Shown in pieces: positions 11,913 through 22,303 of a stretch of DNA of 64,000 nucleotides. Each line of letters begins with the position of its first letter. Positions within the stretch are counted from its first letter, which is position 1. The translations under genes and the position numbers were made by a program. The notes under the pieces were generated by a model. The model saw nothing but the letters and a program-made list of their open reading frames with translations. It did not search any database and had not been told where the DNA came from. Source of the DNA: Phaseolus vulgaris. Its lineage: Eukaryota > Streptophyta > Magnoliopsida > Fabales > Fabaceae. The stretch covers positions 38,812,579-38,876,578 of the forward strand of contig NC_023756.2 of NCBI RefSeq assembly GCF_000499845.2, written 5' to 3'.

Positions 11913-12355
11913 TGTAAGAAATTATGTAAATTAATTTCTATAAAGTGACTCACATGACTTAGAGTTTGGGCTTTGGGCCCAAATATGATTTAATAATAAT
12001 AATATAATTAAAGGCCCATTGGTTAATGTGAGAAATATATATCTGATGATATACCTAATGGAAAACCTACATCTGATGGAGATTGGAAACTAAAGGCTAT
12101 AGGGTTCTGTCTCTACAAATAATAGTTGTCTCACTGTTAACCATCACGAAAGTGTGTGACAAGTACGGAATTGCTAAGAGATAGATTGGGACAAAGGAGA
12201 TAAAGTAACTACTCAATTAGGATCACTCATGGATCAAGGTAAGTGCATATTCCTTCTTGATTGTATGATTGTGTGAGAATCATGATATGATAAGATCTAT
12301 TTGTGAACATAATTGTATGTGTTCAATTTACGTTTATTCATGTTTTAAACTTACA
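11913..12355 (+). repeat. 3' LTR of copia element
   Basis: 443 bp, TGTAAG...CTTACA, followed by the right copy of TCTTC. It differs from the 5' LTR only by scattered single-base changes, mostly G/A or C/T. Confidence 0.95.
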
Positions 12356-12360
12356 TCTTC

Positions 12361-12552
12361 TTCATTACTTTTTTTTAACATTTCAAATTCTTTTTGTAAT
12401 TGTATTAACATTTCCATTGACATCATATTTTGGTTATCTTCCTGCTTTCCACCCTGCTCTTCCCTTCTACTCATCTCTGGTTCAACTTCTTTAATTATCT
12501 CTCGGCCCCACGGTGGACGCCAAAATGTTCTTACAAAAAGGACTGACAACAC
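12361..12552 (-). pseudogene. Gypsy gag N-terminal segment, cut off by copia insertion
   Basis: On the minus strand this begins close to the primer-binding site and encodes an acidic, Gln/Glu/Met-rich segment (MLIQLQKEFEMLKKSNEED) likely to form a coiled coil. It stops at the copia target duplication. The frame matches the gag part at 6,203 once the insertion is ignored. A start at 12,552 would lie upstream of the primer site, so the true start is probably the later ATG near 12,474. Confidence 0.6.
12504..12522 (-). other. Primer-binding site of gypsy element
   Basis: The minus strand reads TGGCGTCCACCGTGGGGCC just before gag. It starts with TGG as tRNA-primed sites do and resembles primer regions of plant gypsy elements. 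The exact tRNA is not assigned. Confidence 0.55.
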
Positions 12553-12990
12553 TCAAGCAAGTTGATAACACAGACTTCTCCTGATCTTCCGGTTTTGGGC
12601 TTTCGGCTTCTCTCTAGGTTGGGCTTTCGGCTGCTCTCCTCATGGATGGGTGTGTACCTGCAAGGCGCTCCAATGCCAAAGTCAGCAACAGTTTTACATT
12701 CATCAGATAAAATTCACTCTTGCTTATCTTATTTGGACCTTTCTTTCTGCACCACTTTATTATTTCAAACACTCCCATTAATTTGGGCTTTTATGACAGT
12801 GATTATATATGTATGTTTATTTTATTCTTTATATATATAGTTCTCGGCATAACCTCTCAGTATATTCTTTCGATTATACCTCTCGGTTCTATCACTACTA
12901 TATATATATATACATATACTAAACTATTATTTAAACCATGTTTGAATTTTAAAATACACAGTATATTTTAGATAAAATTTTGTTTTAATT
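12526..12990 (-). repeat. 5' LTR of the gypsy element, upper boundary approximate
   Basis: The sequence between the primer site and the next gene fragment holds TATA-like tracts (CTTTATATATATAG near 12,826-12,840) and no ORF of note. The partner LTR is outside the window, so the outer end cannot be fixed. A possible end is the ACACA near 12,960. Confidence 0.45.
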
Positions 12991-13080
12991 AATAATGCAA
13001 TGTGAAAAAATATTTTTAAAGTTTAATATGTTTAAGTAACATATTAAAATTAAAATATAATGAATAAGAAAAGAAAAAAA

Positions 13081-13935
13081 GCGATGAAGCAGAAGAACCT
13101 TTAGACAAATTTGCATTACTGGTATCGGAATGTTCTTCATCATCAATGTATATATGGAGCGGCGGTTCTTGGTGAAGTTGGTTGTCTTCAGTCCTTTTCT
13201 GAAGTGAGAAGGAACAAGATGGCTTCATTCTACGATCCAAGTTTTCATCAACAAAAACCTTCAATTCGTTCTTTCTACGAAATGCTTTTCATGTGCTTTC
13301 CTACCAATTGGAACACTCTCCAATGGCTCCCGGAACATGCTGTTGATGGCATTCATGGCCTCCTTCATATTTATTGTAGGATGGATCAATATGTTGATGT
13401 CAGTGGTTTGTGAACTTTTGTTGTTCTTCATGGTATTTTTGGATTAATAAATTTTATGTTACGTTAATTTGAACTTGTTCGATCTATACGATTTTATAAT
13501 TCAATCGCATTCTCAAATTCAACTGCGGTATTCTTTATTTATCCCATGAATCAGTTTAATTGATTCTTTATTCTAGTTTTAATATAGCAGCTATTTTTCG
13601 ATTGATTTTTTTTAAAAATTTTATAATTGGACATTAAATGGCATGCATCTTCTGCTTCAGACTTTCCAACCATGGCAGTGTCAACAAATTTGACTACAAC
13701 TGTATCATTACCACGAAAGTTCTTGCAGTCATCCTTCTGAGTCTTGAAGTGTTTATCATTAGCTAAATAATTCTGAATTTACACAAATTTACAAAATATA
13801 TAAATTGATAATAAAAAAAATTGTTTCACATGTTCCATTGCTTTTGCTTCCTTTAGGTCGTTATCACCATAACTTTTTTGAAAACAGAGGCCTCCTGACA
13901 ACTTTTGGTTTGTGATGCTGCACGAGATCAAAGTA
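13081..13935 (-). pseudogene. BUB1/BUBR1-like spindle-checkpoint gene fragment
   Basis: Three exon-like blocks lie in order on the minus strand. Block 1 (13,900-13,805) reads SGGLCFQKSYGDNDLKEAKA. Block 2 (about 13,765-13,640) reads DTVVVKFVDTAMVGKSEAED. Block 3 (13,413-13,081) has IHPTINMKEAMNAINSMF, then KVFVDENLD and LHIYIDDEEHSDT. AT-rich intron-like stretches separate them. These blocks resemble the region of plant BUB1-family proteins C-terminal to the Mad3/BUB1 domain; that is recalled family knowledge, not a search. Block 3 carries a frameshift (stop just before KVFVDE) and no Mad3/BUB1 or kinase domain is present, so it is a fragment. The MULE terminal repeat starts 16 bases above it. 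Confidence 0.5.
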
Positions 13936-13950
13936 ACTATGACAATAAAA

Positions 13951-14516
13951 GGGTTTTCTTCTCAAAGTAGTGTATTTTTTTTTAATATTTTTAAAATGGG
14001 TAATTTCTTTTTTATTCTCAAAATGGTAAATTGCCAATTACATTGAAGATCTAGATAGAATAAAATCGTCAATTATAAAATAGATTTAAAAAAATTGAAA
14101 ATCGTTTATAGGATTTACAATTTTTAACTAAAATTGTATTCTATATATACGATTTTAATATTAAAATACATTTTAATATATTAAATATTTAAAAAAATAA
14201 AAAATTGTATATATAAAATACGATTTCAATCTAGGTTTATATAATAATATATAAAATTAAAAAAAAATTGTATAATAAATATGTTTTAAATATTTTAATA
14301 TATTTTTAGTATTTAAAATAAAAACAAAAACAATAGAAAATTAGATAAATTTAATTTATTATTTTAACTTTATTTTATATATACTTAAAGAAAATTAAAT
14401 TTTAGTATTTAAAATAATAATAATAATATAAAATTAGATTAATTAATTTACTATTATAACTTTTTTTATATATAATAAAAGAAAATTAGATTTTAATAAA
14501 AAAATTAACTAAATAT
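13951..14516 (+). repeat. Left terminal inverted repeat of MULE
   Basis: Its reverse complement is repeated at 18,996-19,579 with scattered differences, from GGGTTTTCTTCTCAAAGTAG at the outer end to TTAACTAAATA at the inner end. The motif ATACGATTT or its complement recurs several times. Confidence 0.85.
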
Positions 14517-14650
14517 GTTACAATCACCCGATGCCACATCAATTGTAATTAAACCACTATTTTGAGGTCATTGATATGAAGTCCACAAAAACTATCAACA
14601 ACATGAAATAACATGTTAATTTGTTGGATTACTCAAAAAGAATTTAGTTG

Positions 14651-15550
14651 TTAGATGATGAAAAGGATAACTTGTTTCGATTGCAACTGATCTAGCGTTC
14701 TCTGGATTTCAACCACACTTGTTGCACTCGTGTTTGATTGATGGAAAGTTCGAGTCCACTTACGATCAATGTTTTTCATGTCATAATTAACACAAAGGTT
14801 TTTAATATACAATATTGAAAGGAATAAAATAAATAGTAACATCTTGGCAAGCGAAAATCCAACCCCAGCAGCAATGTCCTCAACACTCAATGGCTCAATG
14901 TTTGGTGAAAAGCATGTCATTCGGTCTCACGCCCAACACTGTAATAACAACATGCATCCTCCGATATTTTCTTGATTATAATTAATACCGTGATCCAATG
15001 CACGATACAAACACACCGACAAAGTTGAACCCCAACTAAAGTTTGATACATTATCCAAGTCAGCCAATAACAATAGATACATCAAATGAACTTGACTGCC
15101 TGATGTGTCGGGCATCAATAAACTCCCAATTAATGTCAGTATGTGCGCTCGTGCATGTTGCTTAATAATAATTTTCGTTGCATCATGTGGCAAGTCTTGA
15201 AAAGAAGTATTCAACCAAGATATCTTGATTGTGTTTTCTTGAACCACAGTTTTTGGTGGCACAGATCCCAACAATGTCTCTAGAAGAGATACCAAGTCAC
15301 TATTACTAATGCCCGTAACAGGTTCTTCATCAATTGGGAACCCAAGTTGAACGACAACATCTTCTAAAGTGTTTGTCGTCTTTCGGAGTAGCAGATCGGT
15401 CATCAAGTCTTTCAGAATGTTTGAGAATCCAGATGGAATGTCATTAAGGCCTTATCAGTCTTTCGTTCCCCTCCCATAAAGCCTTTGTTACATGTTTATG
15501 TTGCAGCCGCAAAAGGTACATATCATATGGTAGTCATGCATTGGCTGCCA
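14651..15550 (-). pseudogene. Plant mobile domain (PMD/MAIN-like) ORF, broken
   Basis: The PMD family is a plant domain spread by transposons and domesticated in MAIN/MAIL proteins, where it acts in gene silencing. Visible blocks in order are RLQHKHVTKALWEGNERL (about 15,520-15,455), TNTLEDVVVQLGFPIDEEPV (15,370s), HARAHILTLIGSLLMPD, VHLMYLLLLADLDNVSNFSW, GGCMLLLQCWA and, after a stop at 14,927, WTRTFHQSN...RTLDQLQSKQ. This order matches PMD proteins. There are stops after NERL and after QCWA, and the C-terminal part is shifted. It sits inside the MULE and is transcribed away from the transposase. Confidence in the family is good; a working product is unlikely. Confidence 0.75.
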
Positions 15551-16378
15551 TTGGTAGCTAAAAAAAATAAAAAATATGAAAGTTCTAAATTTCTTAAATA
15601 CCAGGATTTTTAAGTTGACAAAATAAATTTAATTCTTACTTGATGATATGGATTTCCAAAAAGTAGTGTAAGGCACAAGCTAAACATTTGATCTCTTGAA
15701 TCACACAAGAAGGAGGCAACAATGAAGGAAATGGTGGGATGCTTGTGTGAACTAACACACCAATTTATATGAATTTGAATGCAATGTAAGACATTTTTTG
15801 CAACATATGCACGGTGACATGCTTTCACGAGTGAATAGGAAACATAATAGAGAATCTCTGCCAAACCACCAAACTTTGAAATAAAGGATTATGGAGTGCT
15901 TGAATCAACTATGCAATGGAGTGATTTTCTGCACATTTAGCAAGATTCTCACGTAAACCAAGTTATGCCATGAAGGATTGCACATGAAGTAAAAAGCCAA
16001 AATGAGTGAAAGAAAGCACATGGAGGAAATATCCAAAATGAGTGAAGGAAAACACATGTAGGAAAATGACAAAACAAGTTTAAGTGAAAGTCGTATACCA
16101 TGTTGGCAATTTCACTTTGAACTTGTATTCACCATTGGAGATTTCACCTTAAAGTTATGGGTCCCAAATTCACTCATTGAATTTGATGGCACATCTGCAT
16201 TGCATTATTAAATTTGATTGCGTAGTTGATTTACGTGAAAGCACACTTGCCTGAAAACATGAATTAAGTGAAAACACAATTCACTAGAAGCACAGAGAGC
16301 ACAAATAACTTGAATGAATGAGGGATTGGAAAACTTATTCAATTCCTCTTAATAATTTAAAAGTTTCCCGTAACTATG
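15551..16378. other. Intergenic spacer between the MULE genes
   Basis: The spacer is AT-rich with short internal repeats (GTGAAAGAAAGCACATGGAGG and close variants near 16,005-16,060). A minus-strand reading frame at 15,864-15,610 has no features I recognise and is more likely non-coding leader of the PMD gene. Confidence 0.4.

Positions 16379-16439
<61 letters not shown>
16379..16439. repeat. (AT)n microsatellite
   Basis: About 29 uninterrupted AT units lie between the divergent PMD and transposase genes of the MULE. Confidence 0.95.
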
Positions 16440-16440
<1 letters not shown>

Positions 16441-16666
16441 TGAAAGCAAACAACCAATGAAAGGAACTCTTCTTGGAATCACAAAATCATCAAACTTATT
16501 TCACAGTTTTGGAAATAAATATTTGTGGGAAGTTTTGATTGGAGCATAACATGTCTTATATATTCCTCTTCACAAGGTAATACTTTAAATTTTGTATTGA
16601 AATAGTATTCACGCTCATTGCATGCACTTTATAATAACAATATTAATTACATGTTGCATGTGGTAG

Positions 16667-18718
16667 ATGAATCCGTTTTACATTGAAGACAATTCTATTA
16701 GCACCCAGGAGGAACCCATAATCAGAGATATTATTAATGAGTTTAGTGAAGACGACGATGATGATGATTTACTCGAAGATGGTGGTTTCGCAATGTCATC
16801 ACTCCAATAAAGTGATTTCAATAATCAATCTAGATAAATAGTTCAATATGACCTTTCTAAACGGATGACTTTTCCTAATAAAGAGGTTGCATTGGTTGCC
16901 ATCAAACAATATCACATAGCTGAAGGGTTCAAATTTGTTTTCATGGAGTCAAAGACGGATCGATTTATAGCCCGGTGCATTGACTACAATAATGGATGTC
17001 AATGGCGGCTTAGAGAATTCTTCAGTAAAATCTGTGATACATGGGAGATCAAAAAAATTGAAGCACCCCACACATGTATGTCGACCACTCTTTTTGATGA
17101 TCATGTAAATTTGGACTTCAACCAAATTGCAACTGTAGTGGTCAATTCCATTAAAGCAAACCCATCCATCCAAGTGAAAACTTTAATCGCAAAAATTAAA
17201 TGTCTTTATGGTTATTTTGTAACATATAAAAAAGTATGGATGACAAAACAAAAGGCGCTTGCCTTGGAATTCGACAATTGGGACGAATCCTAAAATCATC
17301 TCCCAAGATGGTTGCAGGAGGTTCAAGAAAGTTTCCCTGGGACAATTGTCGAATATGTAACTCAGCCTTTTGTTATATACGGTGTTCAAGACAACTCGTG
17401 TAACATCTTCGAACGTGCATTTCGAGCTTTCAAGCCTTGCATTAATGGCTTTAATTACTGCAAGCCAATAGTCCAAGTTGACGGAACATTCTTGACCGGA
17501 AAATACCACGAAAATTTTCTAACTGCAATTGGTCAAGATGGCAACCAAAACATATTCCCTTTAACTTTTGCAATAGTTGAAGGTGAAACAAAAGAAGCAT
17601 TGATCTGGTTCTTCTGCCTGTGGCAATCACATGTCATACCGCAACAAAATATCTGCATGATAACTGATAGAGGAAAGGCCATTTTATTAACATTAAAATT
17701 TCCAGAAGTAGCTTGGAAGGACATGGTCTCCTATCAATATATTGCATACACCACACTGCATCTAACTTCAATAAGAAGTTCAAGAATGTTGAAGCAAAGA
17801 GACAATTAATAAACATGGGTATTTATCTTAATTTAATTCACTTATATTGATTATTCTTGTTGCAACACAATCATTTTAAATCATTTAATTTTTTACATTT
17901 CACAGGTTATGAAATGAAACAACCAATTGTTCAAGCAAAGTTGTTGGCTCTAAGATCACAATTTCAACAAGCTTTTGCCTGGATAGATCAAATACCTTTG
18001 AAAAAATGGACACAAGCATATGACAGAGGTAGGAGGTATGGTCACATGACAACAAATTTAGCTAAGTGCATGAACTCTATATTAAAGGGAGCACGATTGT
18101 TACCCATATTACTCTTGTGAAGACAACTTTTGAAAGAACCAAATCTTGGTTTGTTGAACGAGGGACGAAGATAGAGTGCATGTTACGAGTTGGCCATCAA
18201 TATCTAGAAGATATTACTGCCTTGTTACGGAAAAATGAACAATTTGTTATGTGTCATGTCGAAAGCTACAATAGACAAAATTCAAGGTTGGATCTTCAAG
18301 AGTTATCCATTGTCCAACTACGACGCCTACCTATGTCATACACAATAAGACTTAATGATTGGTGGTGTGATTGTTGGGATTTTCAAGCTCTCCAACTTCC
18401 TTGTGCTCATGTTATCGCTGTTTGTTCGGCATGCCATTTACAACTAAAAACATTCGTTGATCCTATTTATAGTTTGTAGTATATTTTGAAGGCTTATGAA
18501 GTTGAATTTTATCCAGTTTGAAATGAAGATTATTGGTCTACTTATATGGGACCGAATTTCATCCCGAACCCCCACATGCATCGTAAGGAAACAGGCAGAC
18601 CAACAACTGATCATATACATAATGAAATGGATGAACCACTTCCAAATAAGCAAAAAAAAAATGCTCTTATTGTAGGAATGAAGTCCACAATAGAACAAAT
18701 TGTCCATATAGACAATAG
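16667..18718 (+). pseudogene. MULE (MuDR-type) transposase, decayed
   Basis: This encoded the enzyme that cuts and joins the element's ends. The start at 16,667 gives an acidic N-terminus (EDDDDDDLLED), then the MuDR N-terminal zinc region (FPNKEVALVAIKQYHI; ARCIDYNNGCQWRL; APHTCMSTT), then the MULE core with QVDGTFLTGKY (first catalytic Asp) and MITDRG. A 87-bp intron (17,819-17,905, GT-AG) is inferred between INMG and YEMKQP. The C-terminus has the SWIM zinc finger (CDC...LPCAH) and a CX2CX4HX4C knuckle (18,662-18,703). Four or more in-frame stops (for example after AMSSLQ and DNWDES) and shifts near 17,735, 18,110 and 18,655 inactivate it. Confidence 0.85.
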
Positions 18719-18995
18719 TAGAATGTAGACTCTTGTACTATTTTTCTGCTTTCTATGACAATTAAGTTTTCGGTTAACGTTTTTCATTTTACTTTTTCGG
18801 TTAAAGTTTTTGCTTTATTTTATCATTTCGAATATAGAATTTTACTAACTTAAATTTTTTATTGATTAAATTTAATTTAATCATTTTTTAAATAATTAAT
18901 TTATATTATTTTATATTATTAAAATATTACATCATTAATTTTATTAAAAATTCAAAATAGATTTTATGTATAATAAAAAAATATTTTCTAAAAAC

Positions 18996-19579
18996 TTATT
19001 TAGTTAAATTTTTATAAAAATCTAATTTTCTTTAATTATATATAAAAAAAGTTATAATAGTAAATTAAATTTATCTAATTTTCTATTATTATTATTATTT
19101 TAAATACTAAAATTTTATTTTATTTAATTATATATAAAATAAATTTAAAATAATAAATTAAATTTATCTGATTTTCTATTATTTTTATTTCTATTTTCAA
19201 TACTAAATATATATATTAAAATTATTATATATTAAAATATTTCAAACATATATATTTTATAATTCTTTTTAACTTTATATATTATTATATATAAACATAG
19301 GTTGAAATCGTATTTCATATATATGTGATTTTAATTTTAAATTTAATATATTAAAATATATTTTTAATGTTAAAATCGTATGTGTGGGATACGATTTTAT
19401 AGTTAGAAATAGTATATCCATGTATGTATGATTTTCATTTCTTTTTAAATCTCTATTGACAATTTTATTCTATTAAAATTTGCATTGTAGCTGACGATTT
19501 ATTCATTTTAGAAATAAAAAAATTGCCTATTTTGAAAATATCAAAATAAAATTACACTACTTTTTGAGAAAAATAACCC
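18996..19579 (-). repeat. Right terminal inverted repeat of MULE
   Basis: Mirror of the left TIR; it ends ...CACTACTTTTTGAGAAAAATAACCC. Blocks such as CTAATTTTCT, ATATAAACATAGGTTGAAATCGTATTT and the AAATCGTA motifs occur in mirrored order. Confidence 0.85.
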
Positions 19580-20456
19580 GATTATGACACATGAATTGAA
19601 AAATAGTCTATTTATAAAATATTAGACAAAAATATGATCAGGATTTTGATCTTCTCTTGTGTATCTTTTCAATACAAAGAACTTTATATTAATCTATCTT
19701 AATTATATCTAGAGAGATATGGTGGAAGAATAAATTAAAAAAAATATTATTTAAAGGCAATATGAACTTAAAAAACTAATACTTTTAGAATGAATATAAA
19801 AACCAAAACTAGCATTACTTTAAGAAGTTGGGGGTGGAGCCCACAACAGCATGAAGTAGTCAATCCGTACAATTGAAGAGTTAGTTGTTGGCATCACTAT
19901 CACACAAAGGAAGTTGCTTCCTCCTACCTCACTACTTTGCCTTTGGCCCATCTATTTAAATATATAATTCATATTTATTATATCACTTTTTAATATACTT
20001 TGTCACCATCTATATTAATGTATTTTCTCTCTTGGATTCTCTTTTATAATTTTTTACTCCATCTTAAGAATATAACATAGAAAAACATATTTAATGTTTT
20101 ATTGATTTATTAAGTGTAAGGTGTGTAAAGAGTTGTTCCCGAACCTGTCTAATCTAACTATAGTTTTGGGTCATGAGTTGAATTCTCTTTGACATACTCC
20201 ATCCAACTATATAATAAAAATACTATTTATCTAATAATTTTGTATTTTATCATTTCAATATTATATATATTTGTTATCTTATAATTATTAAAAACATTAA
20301 AAGACATATTTTGAGACATTTCTTTAATAAATAATATTTTTTAAATTGCTGATTTTGATATCATATTCCAACCCATTTCAATCAGAACTGAATTCAATTA
20401 CTAATAAAATCATTTTAACTCAATCTAATTTCAATTAGTACTAATTAATCACTTAT
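19580..20456. other. AT-rich intergenic stretch
   Basis: No coding sequence or recognised repeat is visible. Confidence 0.5.
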
Positions 20457-22303
20457 CATTACAATAAAATCATTAAATAGTAACAAAATATAAAAACTAA
20501 AAATAATTAGTCATTATATTAACTAAATTATATATTAATTTGGAGACTAAAAAATTATTTATATCTAAAGTGATTTCTATTATTAATGAAAATTTGTAAA
20601 ATAGTTTCTAAATTTGTATATAAATTAGTTACCTAACTTTTAACGACTAATATTTTAGATTTTAAATTAGTTTCTCAAAGACTAATTTAGAATATAAAGT
20701 AGTAAGTAGCTAAAACATTGGTAGCTAAATGGTTAGATACCAATTTAGAAACCATTTTATAAATTTTTATTAACAATAGGTAACTACTGTAACACCCCCA
20801 GAAATACATCTAACTATTTAAATACACATTCTACATATTTCTATACAAACTTATAGTTTTTCAAAATATTTCTATTACAAGATTATGACTTATAGAAATA
20901 CAAATATTTACATATCCATAACTTAAAATAAAACTTTGAAACCTTTAAGGCTCTCCTGCATCTATATGGTCATCTGCTCGTGTACATAGTACAGTTATCG
21001 CAGTTCAAACACAACACGAAAAGCAAGGGTAAGCTAGTGAAAATATAATTTTATAATATACACAATTAAATCAAAAGAGAAAATCAAATTGCATGAGCAA
21101 TTTTTCAAATTATTCAATCTTCTTCAAATCCCATCAATAAAATAATCACATAGATCTCACATGGATCTACACATCCAAGATATTCAACAAACAACGTCTT
21201 CCGGAAGATCCGTATTAAGTAAGTCCTACTAGAGACTAACACCTGATCCAAAGATTACCAGCGAATCCAACAGAAAGGATCAGGGTAAGTTCAATACAAC
21301 CCAAGCCGTGCATCTCATATGTCACAGTGTGCATGAACTCCCCCATCAGCTTCTCACCACCTGATATCTTAGTCTATGTGACTTAGATCATCAGTGAAGC
21401 TCGGAGATCTCTGTTACCACATAGGCATCAATACTTAATACACAACAAACATCAGCCCATACATTATCCCAAATGTATGACTTCAATTCCACACCATTTC
21501 ATCATACAATATCATTCCAAACACGATCCACAACATTCAAAAGCTTAATTAACATAAAAAAACAACACTTAAATATTAAACCATCAAAATCTAATAATTT
21601 TACAATTTTAAATAATATATAAACAAACAACACAATATATAAACACACAACATCCCTGCAAGAGAAATTGAATATTGGAACCACGTCCCTTCCACATTTA
21701 GATCTTCTAGCCTAAGGTGCTATTAGAAATTAAATTTAGCTTCCCTTACCTTAATTGCTTGCTTTCCAAGCAACTTCTAGAATTTTATTCCTCACAATCT
21801 GGATAAGCTTCAAGATTTACGGGCCTAATGCAAGTTATCCAAACAAAACAAAAATTCAATATATAGTAGAATAAGTTGAGAGGATTAAACTTCTCAACTA
21901 ACCCCACCAAGATTAATGACTAAAATCCTAAGAAAAAACAGAGAACAAAAGATCTTTAGAGTAAAAATGAACTTACTCTGTTTGAAAATCTGATCGGGTA
22001 GAAATGTTCCTTAACTCGCCAGCTACAACGTGGTCCAATCAGATTCTAAAATAGATGAGGTATGGAGAGAAAATTAAGAGAGAGGGAGAGAAGAAAATAT
22101 GGAGAGAGAGAAAAAAAAAAAAAAAAAAAATAGAACCAGTGGTGGGGGCGGCTTCTTTGTACATTTATTCCTTTTTTTTAACATTCTTACAACTATTTTA
22201 GATACCAATAGTTTTTTAGTTTATAAAATGATCTTTAATTTAATTAAATATATTTTAGTCTCTAAAATTAGTTTTTATTTATTAATTTTATTGTATTGTA
22301 GGT
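20457..22303. mobile_element. Foldback (CACTA-like) MITE, copy A, carrying a solo LTR
   Basis: The left arm (20,457-20,787) starts CATTACAATAAAATCATTAAAT, a diverged form of the CACTACAAGAAAATCATTAAAT end seen in copy C. It runs through the centre of a long hairpin and breaks at 20,787. The missing outer part of the right arm resumes at 22,192 (TTTTAGATACCAATAGTTTTTTAG). Without the insert it would be about 440 bp, matching copies B and C. It is non-coding and presumably moved by a CACTA transposase. Confidence 0.65.
20788..22191 (+). mobile_element. Solo LTR, 1.4 kb, inside foldback copy A
   Basis: It begins TGTAACACCC and ends TTCTTACA, with inverted ends TGTAA/TTACA, and is flanked by ACTAC and ACTAT (four of five identical). 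It holds no ORF of a retrotransposon, so it reads as a solo LTR left by recombination of a larger, probably gypsy-type, element. It contains a long GA/A-rich tract (22,078-22,130). Orientation is inferred from the TGTAACACCC start. Confidence 0.6.

Larger units (their letters stand above)
6216..12355 (+). mobile_element. Ty1-copia retrotransposon, young, internally deleted
   Basis: This 6,140-bp element has two 443-bp LTRs, both TGTAAG...CTTACA, which I read as differing at eight positions (about 1.8%). It has an initiator-tRNA-Met-type primer site, a polypurine tract and perfect 5-bp target duplications. It lies in the gag of the minus-strand gypsy element. The leader is about 1.6 kb of AT-rich tandem repeats. 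Gag lacks its N-terminal and middle parts, and the RT core including the YVDD region is gone. It is therefore non-autonomous, yet its LTRs are nearly identical, so it moved recently or was moved by a relative. Confidence 0.95.
2528..12990 (-). mobile_element. Ty3-gypsy (Tat-type) retrotransposon, interrupted twice
   Basis: Element order on the minus strand is LTR (about 12.99-12.53 kb), primer-binding site (12,522-12,504), gag (12,552-12,361, resuming at 6,203), protease, RT, RNase H and a second plant-type RNase H. Bases 6,216-12,355 are a later copia insertion inside gag. The element is cut again at 2,528 by the SIRE-like copia, so integrase and the 3' LTR are not in the window. The RNase H frame runs right up to 2,528, with one internal stop, which argues for interruption rather than natural truncation. 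The upper LTR boundary is not sharp and 12,990 is approximate. Many stops and frameshifts make it non-autonomous. Confidence 0.8.
13951..19579. mobile_element. Mutator-like element with long TIRs, MULE transposase and PMD gene
   Basis: The element is bounded by inverted repeats of about 570 bp whose outer ends read GGGTT...CTCAAA(AA)GTAGTGTA on both sides. Inside, a decayed MULE transposase lies on + and a decayed PMD ORF on -, divergent, with a long (AT) run between them. A perfect 9-bp target duplication was not found. The best candidate pair is AACTATGAC (left, seven bases before the TIR) and GATTATGAC (right, adjacent), which match at seven of nine positions. Stops and frameshifts in both genes show it is no longer autonomous. 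Confidence 0.85.

Noticed and set aside
13942..19588. Perfect nine-base target duplication for the MULE
   Set aside because: Adjacent flanks do not match; the only candidate (AACTATGAC/GATTATGAC) has two mismatches and a seven-base offset on the left.
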